Shown here: piece after piece, positions 7,516 through 13,326 of the stretch
Position numbering within the stretch: position 1 is the first letter of the stretch
How the letters are laid out: every line of letters starts with the position of its first letter
From: an uncultured Flavobacterium sp.
GTDB taxonomy: Bacteria; Bacteroidota; Bacteroidia; Flavobacteriales; Flavobacteriaceae
Reading direction: 5' to 3'
DNA: 13,326 nt
Assembly (NCBI GenBank): GCA_945957245.1
Contig: CAMFLD010000027.1
Location: 1-13,326, forward strand
The notes under the pieces: model-generated
Databases searched by the model: none
Seen by the model: only the letters and a program-made list of their open reading frames with translations
Told to the model about the DNA's origin: nothing
Program-made: the position numbers and the translations under genes

Positions 7516-7752
7516 TTATTCAAGTTCTTTACAGTTAAAGCCCAGAATATTTATTATTTTGATGATGTCAACCGATGTGAGCACACTGCTTACAATTCTT
7601 AAAACGCAGTCAACATCTTCCTGATCGATGCTCCATTTTTGTATTACGGTACCTTCATTTAAAACGCTGCCGATAAAATCTTTTTCAGCTTTAGTTTTAA
7701 TATTGGTAGCAAATACCAATATGTTGTTAAATTCTTTCTCCACACGTCTCAT
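7516..7752 (-). CDS. Small heavy-metal-associated-like protein without metal-binding cysteines
   Basis: A 78-residue cytoplasmic protein with no signal peptide or membrane segment. The pattern NILVFATNI, helix, GTVIQKWSIDQEDVDCVLRI, helix, NILGFNCKELE fits a beta-alpha-beta-beta-alpha-beta ferredoxin-like fold of the heavy-metal-associated type. The CxxC metal site is absent; the cysteines at VDCVL and FNCKE are isolated. Small proteins of this appearance are common in Bacteroidota and I know of no assigned function. Its ATG begins one base after the TetR stop, and the MFS gene starts 13 bases after its own stop, so it is translated as part of the efflux operon. Possible roles are ligand sensing or protein interaction, but neither is shown. 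The tight spacing and regular fold make a real gene likely. Confidence 0.78.
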   Translation of the reverse strand: MRRVEKEFNNILVFATNIKTKAEKDFIGSVLNEGTVIQKWSIDQEDVDCVLRIVSSVLTSVDIIKIINILGFNCKELE

Positions 7753-7753
7753 T

Positions 7754-8344
7754 TTATGGGGTTAATGCTTTTATGACCAATTCAAAAGCTTCATTTTGAA
7801 TTTCCGGTGTAAGGGAGAAAGGTAAACCTCCCATAGTTTTTCCCTTGTTGTGAAAACGGAGTAAAGAATAAAGCGGTCCATAGGCTATACTCCAAAAAAC
7901 ATCTTTTGATACCGGTACCAGTTGTTTTTTCTCTAAGGCATTCTCAAAAAAGCTAATCATAATTTTTTTGAAATCGTTTACACTTTCCTGTACAATGTAA
8001 TCGCTGTATGAAGAGTTTTGCAACACTTCCCAACAGGCTATTTCATCCATATTTGCCTTCATAAAGTTGGCTCTGTTTTCCCATTGCCTGCGAAGCCCTT
8101 CTATAAAATGCATATCTGATGAAAAGTCTTTCATCATTTCGCTGAAAAAGTTTTTCCCTATTTCAACACCAATCCTTTTAATCAAATCATCTTTATCAGT
8201 ATAGTAGATATAGAGTGTCGCAACAGAAACCCCGGATTCTTTCGCCAGCCGATTCATACTAAAGCCTTCAATACCATGTTTTACAATCATTTCAATGGCT
8301 TTTTGCCTTACAATAACTTCTTTATTCGTATCTCTTGTACGCAT
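7754..8344 (-). CDS. TetR/AcrR-family transcriptional regulator, first gene of the efflux operon
   Basis: A 196-residue one-component repressor. The N-terminal DNA-binding domain covers about residues 10-57, with the helix-turn-helix FSMNRLAKESGVSVATLYIYY and then TDKDDLI, the standard TetR signature. The helical remainder is the variable ligand-binding and dimerisation domain, with no recognisable ligand motif. The ATG is at 8342-8344 and the stop lies one base before the next gene, so the regulator heads its own operon and probably represses itself, the 78-residue protein, the exporter and the TetX-like enzyme together. A 20-base imperfect palindrome at 8382-8401, just upstream of the predicted -7 element, is the expected operator. 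Induction by the pump or enzyme substrate is inferred from similar systems. Confidence 0.93.
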   Translation of the reverse strand: MRTRDTNKEVIVRQKAIEMIVKHGIEGFSMNRLAKESGVSVATLYIYYTDKDDLIKRIGVEIGKNFFSEMMKDFSSDMHFIEGLRRQWENRANFMKANMDEIACWEVLQNSSYSDYIVQESVNDFKKIMISFFENALEKKQLVPVSKDVFWSIAYGPLYSLLRFHNKGKTMGGLPFSLTPEIQNEAFELVIKALTP

Positions 8345-8364
8345 CTTTTGTGGATTTTATGAGG

Positions 8365-8372
8365 CAAATATA
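8365..8372 (-). promoter_or_regulatory. -7 element of the tetR-efflux operon promoter
   Basis: The minus strand reads TATATTTG, matching TAnnTTTG, 20 bases upstream of the regulator ATG, so the leader would be short. The place where a -33 box should lie falls inside the palindrome at 8382-8401. Confidence 0.6.
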
Positions 8373-8381
8373 CAATAATAA

Positions 8382-8401
8382 ATGAATGAACGTTCATTTA
8401 T
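8382..8401. promoter_or_regulatory. Likely TetR operator (palindrome)
   Basis: The core AATGAACGTTCATT (8385-8398) is a perfect 14-base palindrome, and the symmetry extends to 20 bases with a single mismatch (8384 against 8399). It lies upstream of the -7 element of the TetR gene, across the -33 region, where bound repressor would block RNA polymerase. Size and symmetry are typical of TetR dimer sites. The binding protein is inferred from position. Confidence 0.75.
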
Positions 8402-8524
8402 AAATAAAATTTTAAATTTTTTTGATACTGACTTCATACTGTATTGTTTGGTCTTAAAAAAGTAACAAAAGTGTGTTTATTGTAACAAACTATACTTCCC
8501 TAAGTCTAACAATTCATATTAACC

Positions 8525-8556
8525 TTTATCCGCTACATTATATTTTAGTACATTTG
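8525..8556 (+). promoter_or_regulatory. Promoter of the M13 peptidase gene
   Basis: TACATTTG at 8549-8556 matches the Bacteroidota -7 consensus TAnnTTTG, 24 bases before the ATG. At the expected 20-base spacing lies TTTA (8525-8528), a three-of-four match to the -33 TTTG box. Confidence 0.65.
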
Positions 8557-8580
8557 GCGGATTAATCAACCAAACCAAAC

Positions 8581-10602
8581 ATGAAGAATATTAAAATCTC
8601 TATTCTTGCCGCTGCTGTTGTAATGGCATCATGCGCAAAAAAAGAAGAAGCACTTACTTCGGGTATCAACAAAAAAAATATGGATACCAAAGTTAAGCCC
8701 GGCGACAACTTTGCCAATTATGTAAACGGAACCTGGTACAAAACTGCCAAAATACCAGCTGATAAAGCTTCATACGGCGCTTTTGATATGTTGTATGACC
8801 AATCGCAAAAAGACGTAAAGGAAATTATTGAAGATGCTGCAAAATCCAATGCTGCTGATGGCTCTGACGAGCAAAAAATTGGTGATTACTTTGCTTCATT
8901 TATGAATAGGAAAGACAGGGATGCCAAAGGAATAACTCCTATGCTGCCTGATTTAAAAGCAATAGATGCTATTGCTAACTATTCTGATTTGGCGACATAT
9001 TTTGGTAAAGCCAATCGTTCAGGAGTTTCTCAGCCGTTATCGATATTTGTAAATCAGGATTCCAAAAATCCTAATGAATATGCATTGACAACCTGGCAAT
9101 CAGGAATTGGTCTTCCTGAAAGGGAATATTATTTAGCCTCTGATGCTAAGATGGCTGATATCCGTAAAAAATACGTAGCCCACATTGAGAAAATGCTTCA
9201 ATTGTGCAACATTGCTAATCCAGCTGAAAATGCAGCTAAAATCATGGCTCTTGAAACTACAATTGCTTCAAGCCAGATGAAAAAAGAAGATACCCGCGAT
9301 GTTGTTAAACTCTACAACAAATATAATATTGCCGATTTAAAAACATTAACGCCAGATTTTGACTGGTCAGCTATGCTTAAGGCTGCCGGGATGGATAAGG
9401 AAAAATCAATTATCATATCACAGGTTGAATACACTAAAAGTTTAAATAACATCGTTAAGAGCACGTCTCTTGATACTTGGAAAATCTACCTCAAATGGGG
9501 ATTAATCAACAGAAATTCCAACAGACTTAATTCGGCTTTAGACCAACAAAGTTTTGAATTTTACGGCAAAACCCTATACGGAACCGAAAAACAGGAAGAA
9601 GACTGGAAGCGTGGTGTAAATGCTGTTAACGGAGCGTTAGGTGAAATAGTTGGAAAAGTATATGTTGAAAAACATTTCTCACCTGAAGCAAAAGAGCGTA
9701 TGGTTACTATGGTGAAAAACTTATTAAAGGCCTATGCTGAAAGCATCAAAAAACTAGACTGGATGAGTGCTGATACTAAAAAACAGGCTCTGGCTAAAGT
9801 TGATAAGTTCATGATTAAAATTGGCTATCCTGACAAATGGAGGGATTACTCTTCATTAAAAATCGCTAAAAACGATATGTATGGAAACTCGGTAAGAGCA
9901 AATGAATTTGAATACCAAAGAAACTTAAACAAACTAGGAAAACCTGTAGATCGTACTGAATGGGGCATGACTCCGCAAACGGTAAATGCTTACTATAATC
10001 CATCACTTAACGAAATTGTTTTCCCTGCTGCAATTTTACAGCCTCCTTTCTTTGACCTCAAAGCGGATGATGCTGTAAATTATGGTGGTATCGGAGCTGT
10101 TATCGGTCACGAAATAGGCCACGGATTTGATGATGAAGGAAGTGCTTTTGATGGAGATGGTGTAATGAAAAACTGGTGGACTGCTAACGATTTAAATGCA
10201 TTTAAAGCCAGAACAGGAGCTTTGGTTGCTCAATATAGCAGCTTTAAGGCATTCCCTGATTTGAATGTTAATGGTGCATTTACTTTGGGAGAAAATATTG
10301 GCGACCTTGGAGGTTTAAGTATTGCTATCAAAGCGTATAAAGCCAGCCTAAATGGTAAAGAAGCTCCGGTTATGGATGGCTTCACCGGAATGCAGCGATT
10401 CTTCCTCGGCTGGGGACAGGTTTGGGGTGAAATTGCCCGTGAAGAAGCAATCCGTAGCCAAATCGCAAGCGACCCACATTCACCAGCTAAATTCAGGATT
10501 AACGGTGTTGTACGTAATGTGCCGGAATTCTATGAAGCCTTCAACGTAAAAGCAGGAGATTCTCTATATCTGGCTCCTGATAAACGAGTTAAAATTTGGT
10601 AA
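8581..10602 (+). CDS. M13 family (neprilysin/PepO-like) zinc metallopeptidase lipoprotein
   Basis: A 673-residue endopeptidase, the usual length for bacterial PepO-type M13 enzymes, which cleave short peptides. The N-terminus MKNIKISILAAAVVMASC is a lipoprotein signal with Cys18 as the lipidated residue, so the protein should be anchored to the outer or inner membrane facing the periplasm or exterior. The zinc site is H510-E-I-G-H514 with Glu571 in GENIGDLGG, whose Asp575 is the conserved partner of the zinc histidine. The substrate-binding motif NAYYNPS starts at Asn469. The C-terminus is VKIW, where many relatives have CxxW; the cysteine is absent. Residues about 34-430 form the large N-terminal M13 domain, starting at VKPGDNFANYVNGTW. 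It has its own promoter and a terminator right after the stop, so it is monocistronic and functionally unlinked to the divergent efflux operon. Natural substrates are unknown. Confidence 0.96.
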   Translation: MKNIKISILAAAVVMASCAKKEEALTSGINKKNMDTKVKPGDNFANYVNGTWYKTAKIPADKASYGAFDMLYDQSQKDVKEIIEDAAKSNAADGSDEQKIGDYFASFMNRKDRDAKGITPMLPDLKAIDAIANYSDLATYFGKANRSGVSQPLSIFVNQDSKNPNEYALTTWQSGIGLPEREYYLASDAKMADIRKKYVAHIEKMLQLCNIANPAENAAKIMALETTIASSQMKKEDTRDVVKLYNKYNIADLKTLTPDFDWSAMLKAAGMDKEKSIIISQVEYTKSLNNIVKSTSLDTWKIYLKWGLINRNSNRLNSALDQQSFEFYGKTLYGTEKQEEDWKRGVNAVNGALGEIVGKVYVEKHFSPEAKERMVTMVKNLLKAYAESIKKLDWMSADTKKQALAKVDKFMIKIGYPDKWRDYSSLKIAKNDMYGNSVRANEFEYQRNLNKLGKPVDRTEWGMTPQTVNAYYNPSLNEIVFPAAILQPPFFDLKADDAVNYGGIGAVIGHEIGHGFDDEGSAFDGDGVMKNWWTANDLNAFKARTGALVAQYSSFKAFPDLNVNGAFTLGENIGDLGGLSIAIKAYKASLNGKEAPVMDGFTGMQRFFLGWGQVWGEIAREEAIRSQIASDPHSPAKFRINGVVRNVPEFYEAFNVKAGDSLYLAPDKRVKIW

Positions 10603-10614
10603 TCCAAAATAAAC

Positions 10615-10647
10615 AAAAACCCAATACTCAGGTATTGGGTTTTTTTT
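10615..10647 (+). terminator. Rho-independent terminator of the M13 peptidase gene
   Basis: CCCAATAC (10620-10627) and GTATTGGG (10632-10639) form a perfect stem with loop TCAG, extended by an A-run on the left and followed by eight T residues (10640-10647). It begins 13 bases after the peptidase stop codon. Confidence 0.93.
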
Positions 10648-10712
10648 ATTCATCTTCCTGAATAATACGATATAGGAGGAAAATGTAATATAAGTAATTG
10701 GCAAATTTTCAT

Positions 10713-10720
10713 TATGTTTG
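10713..10720 (+). promoter_or_regulatory. Putative -7 element of the secreted-protein gene
   Basis: TATGTTTG matches TAnnTTTG and lies 26 bases before the preferred ATG at 10747. No -33 box is evident. A longer reading frame would start inside this element (ATG 10714), which argues for the downstream start. A second match, TACTTTTG at 10734-10741, is too close to the start to be preferred. Confidence 0.4.
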
Positions 10721-10746
10721 AAATGACAACCAATACTTTTGAGGAG

Positions 10747-11682
10747 ATGAAATCCAAAATTACCCTATCACTTCTTATACTACTTGCTTTAATTCCAACT
10801 TTAAGCAAGGGCCAAATTGCCATCAGCAATATTAATGAAATTGCTAAAATCAAACTTGGCACTACTTTTTTTGCCATGAAGGATCCGGCTTCTCCCAAAG
10901 TTGCTGCCTACATAGATGCTATTAAGAAGAACTGGACTTTATCTAAAGTAGTAGAATGCATCAAATATACTGATGTTGAAAAAAATATTACTCCTAATAA
11001 TTCATTTGTTACCATTGGCGCCAATATGACAAGCTCCAACAGCACGTCTTTGAGCGAAACTAATTTTTATCTGGAATTTTGGACTACCAACGGCAAATTT
11101 GTTTATGACCCAAAAAAAAGAAAACACTTTAACCCTGAAGATAAAATTCTGATTGCGAGTATAGAATTATTTCCTGATTTCTTTTTACAGAATAATCCAA
11201 GTTCTGTATACAAAATCGATTATGATTCTGCCGGACATCTCAAAAACTGGAGTGCCGGTATTCTGGGAAATTATATCGGACAGGTGGTAACACTGCTTAA
11301 TACGGCTACTGCAAGAGAAACGAAAACTGATTTCCTGAATAAAAGTGAATTATCAAAAATAAGTACACTTTACATTCCGGATTACGTGCTGACTAAATTC
11401 AGTAAAAATTCAGATGATGAAAGCAAGAAACTGGATCCAAAAGAGTTATCAGAGGTTGGAGGTTTGAGTTACAAAATAGTAACCACAGAAGAATTGGATG
11501 CAAAGATTTTAAATGATAAAACTGCTTTTTACTATTTAATGCTTATCAAGACCAATACCGGTAAATGGATAACGGTTACCAATGCCCAAACGGGTGAAAT
11601 TGTTTATTCGGCTTCAGGTTCGTCTACCAATTTCAAGCCCTCCGACTTGAAAGATTTACAGAAGACTATTCAGAAAAAATAA
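10747..11682 (+). CDS. Secreted protein of unknown function
   Basis: I do not recognise the family. From the ATG at 10747 the product is 311 residues and opens with a normal Sec signal peptide: MKSK, a hydrophobic core ITLSLLILLALIPTL, then SKGQ as a likely cleavage region near residue 23. A frame starting at 10714 adds 11 charged or polar residues that would bury the signal, and its ATG falls inside a promoter-like element. There is no lipobox, outer-membrane barrel pattern, repeat or C-terminal sorting domain. The mature part is mixed alpha/beta, rich in Lys, Asn, Ser and Thr, and its C-terminal part contains LMLIKTNTGKWITVTNAQTGEIVY, here seen as a beta-hairpin-like stretch. It is not an enzyme I can name. 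It stands alone after the peptidase terminator, and its stop abuts the stop of the opposite L,D-transpeptidase gene. Confidence 0.8.
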   Translation: MKSKITLSLLILLALIPTLSKGQIAISNINEIAKIKLGTTFFAMKDPASPKVAAYIDAIKKNWTLSKVVECIKYTDVEKNITPNNSFVTIGANMTSSNSTSLSETNFYLEFWTTNGKFVYDPKKRKHFNPEDKILIASIELFPDFFLQNNPSSVYKIDYDSAGHLKNWSAGILGNYIGQVVTLLNTATARETKTDFLNKSELSKISTLYIPDYVLTKFSKNSDDESKKLDPKELSEVGGLSYKIVTTEELDAKILNDKTAFYYLMLIKTNTGKWITVTNAQTGEIVYSASGSSTNFKPSDLKDLQKTIQKK

Positions 11683-13260
11683 TTATTCTTCAACCAGCAT
11701 GGCGGCTAATTGCTCGTCCCTACCATAAATATCCTTGTAGAAATTGATATTGCCTTCATCATCTACAAATGCAGTAAAATAGCCAATATATACCGGAATT
11801 TTATTTTTAAGAGTATACCATACTTCCTTACTTTTATGCATCGCCTTGTCAATTTTTTCCGGGGTCCAGTTAGGATCATCCATTAGAATCAGATTGGCTA
11901 ATTCTTTTGGTTTTTCAACCCTTATACATCCATGGCTGAAGGCTCTTTTTTCTGAGCTGAATAGGCTTTTGGAGGGCGTATCATGCAGGTAAATATTGTT
12001 GGTGTTAGGGAAAAGAAATTTTACTAAACCCAATGAATTTGTTGGCCCGGGTTTTTGACGGACATTGCCGTTATTCCATTCCATATTATGTTTAGCCAGA
12101 TAGTTTTTGTCTTTTTGCATTTCCGGCAGGATTTCGGTTTTGATGATATTAGGAGTCACGTTCCAATAAGGGCTGAAGACAATATAACTCATCATTCCAC
12201 TAAAAATAACCGTCTTGTTCAAGGTATTACCTACAACCACATTTGAGGTAAGCGCAATCTTTCCATCTTTGTAGTAATTGAGTCTGTAAGACGGTATGTT
12301 AACTACGATAAATTCTTTGGCTTTTACCAAATCAGGGGAAATCCACCGACAGCGTTCCATGTTAACAATAATAGTTTTGATACGCTCACTAACCGGAACA
12401 TTCATTTCCTGAATGTGTTTTGGCAAAATGGTTTTATCCAATGTAAATCCGTTGCGTTTTTTGTATTTCAATACCGCCTGCTGAAGGGAATATCCGTAAA
12501 GCTGCCTGCCCGAATCTTCAGCAATATCTCCGGTAAGGAAAAGCCTTTTCCTGATTTTGGCAACTACCTCCGAACTGTCTCCAGGTTTAATTGAAACAAA
12601 ATCCGCTGGCAAAACAATAGAATCCCATCCTCCTTTCTGTTCAATTTCACGGTAGTGCTGCAATACATTTTTGAGTTTATAATACTGGGCAATATGCTGC
12701 TCATTGTTATCAATAAGTTTAGGGTCAACCAAAAGTGAATCCAGATAACCAACATAGCTCTGCTTTTTCCGTGGCAGGTACCATTCGAGTTCCTTGAGCT
12801 TGGTACTGTCAATACCCTGAAGCGTTTTATTTACATAGAAAAAGTAATAATTGGACAAGAACAACTCTGTATCGATATCCGGCGTTCCTGTATTTTTCTG
12901 AAGCAATGCATCCAAACTCTCCTTATAAGGGAGCTTGGCCTGAACCCCGTCCAGCGATAGATTATTGATTTTATTATAAATAACATCTGCTGTTTCCTTT
13001 CTACCTTTTTTATCATACCAGATGAAATCAAAATTGTTTTTATTATATAAATCGATGACCTGTTTTTTATAAAGTACAAGTTTAGGGTATTTGGCATAAA
13101 AAGCCGATATAAGACTACTGTCAAACGACACCACAAATGTAGTTGTCTTCTTTTTTGGAGCAGGGGCTTTACTTTTTTTGTGGTCGCAAAACCAACTGGT
13201 TAGTAATATTCCCAATATCAGAATTATTACAAGAAAGCCATATCCTTTTGCTTTTTTCAT
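11683..13260 (-). CDS. L,D-transpeptidase of the YcbB/LdtD type
   Basis: A 525-residue cell-wall enzyme expected to make 3-3 cross-links between meso-diaminopimelate residues of peptidoglycan, or to attach proteins to it, outside the cytoplasmic membrane. The N-terminus MKKAKGYGFLVIILILGILLTSWF is a membrane anchor or uncleaved signal followed by a Lys/Pro-rich linker. Next come a scaffold domain (about 50-220), a peptidoglycan-binding-like helical region (about 225-285, SIKPGDSSEVVAKIRKRL) and the YkuD catalytic domain (about 315-480). The active site is YLHDTP with His426 and FSHGCIRV with nucleophile Cys445. The layout matches the large YcbB family rather than short ErfK proteins, though it is somewhat shorter than E. 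coli LdtD. I chose ATG 13258-13260; a TTG just before it adds one Met. It is the only gene of its strand here, and no terminator separates it from the convergent gene. Confidence 0.94.
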   Translation of the reverse strand: MKKAKGYGFLVIILILGILLTSWFCDHKKSKAPAPKKKTTTFVVSFDSSLISAFYAKYPKLVLYKKQVIDLYNKNNFDFIWYDKKGRKETADVIYNKINNLSLDGVQAKLPYKESLDALLQKNTGTPDIDTELFLSNYYFFYVNKTLQGIDSTKLKELEWYLPRKKQSYVGYLDSLLVDPKLIDNNEQHIAQYYKLKNVLQHYREIEQKGGWDSIVLPADFVSIKPGDSSEVVAKIRKRLFLTGDIAEDSGRQLYGYSLQQAVLKYKKRNGFTLDKTILPKHIQEMNVPVSERIKTIIVNMERCRWISPDLVKAKEFIVVNIPSYRLNYYKDGKIALTSNVVVGNTLNKTVIFSGMMSYIVFSPYWNVTPNIIKTEILPEMQKDKNYLAKHNMEWNNGNVRQKPGPTNSLGLVKFLFPNTNNIYLHDTPSKSLFSSEKRAFSHGCIRVEKPKELANLILMDDPNWTPEKIDKAMHKSKEVWYTLKNKIPVYIGYFTAFVDDEGNINFYKDIYGRDEQLAAMLVEE

Positions 13261-13326
13261 CAAGAAATCCTTTATTTATTTTTATAAAAATACAAAAAGT
13301 AAGGCTATTTAAAGCTGTATATTTAC

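Noticed and set aside
10674..10688. AGGAGG followed by ATG TAA, a start-stop mini-ORF
   Set aside because: It lies upstream of the putative -7 element of the next gene and downstream of the peptidase terminator, so it is probably not transcribed; likely chance.
10650..10898. Minus-strand 82-codon frame overlapping the start of the secreted-protein gene
   Set aside because: It is antisense to the signal peptide region, and its hydrophobic stretch is the complement of AT-rich codons; no start context or neighbours support it.
13293..13301. TACTTTTTG on the minus strand as a -7 element for the L,D-transpeptidase gene
   Set aside because: It has one base too many between TA and TTTG, and there is too little upstream sequence to look for a -33 box.

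Overview
The window looks like chromosomal DNA of a Bacteroidota bacterium, most likely a flavobacterium. The DNA is AT-rich, and the promoters that can be recognised carry the Bacteroidota -7 element TAnnTTTG rather than a TATAAT box. Proteins with that flavour include a TetX-type monooxygenase and an M13 peptidase lipoprotein. No RNA gene, CRISPR array, insertion sequence or phage gene is visible, and no gap between genes exceeds about 270 bases.

Left region (1-4821, all minus strand): the far left holds most of a CoA-acylating methylmalonate-semialdehyde dehydrogenase gene (mmsA), cut by the window edge. To its right a tight three-gene operon is transcribed leftward: deoC (deoxyribose-phosphate aldolase), a complete aldehyde dehydrogenase, and a 293-residue half aldehyde dehydrogenase. 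The half protein keeps the N-terminal nucleotide-binding half but has lost the whole catalytic domain and its key residues. A good terminator follows it. DeoC releases acetaldehyde and glyceraldehyde 3-phosphate, so the dehydrogenase probably oxidises acetaldehyde. The full-plus-half pair resembles the two-part ALDH16 architecture, but encoded as two genes.

Middle region (5015-8401, minus strand): a four-gene operon begins with a TetR regulator, followed by a 78-residue heavy-metal-associated-like small protein without metal-binding cysteines, a 12-helix MFS exporter and a TetX-like FAD monooxygenase. A near-perfect palindrome next to the TetR promoter is the likely operator, and a G:U-containing hairpin ends the operon. 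The layout suggests inducible efflux plus oxidative inactivation of a xenobiotic. Several tetracycline-contact residues known from TetX are replaced here, so the substrate may not be tetracycline.

Right region (8549-13260): a plus-strand M13 (neprilysin-like) metallopeptidase lipoprotein has its own promoter and terminator. It is followed by a plus-strand secreted protein of unknown function. A minus-strand L,D-transpeptidase of the YcbB/LdtD type lies opposite, and its stop codon abuts the stop of the unknown gene exactly.
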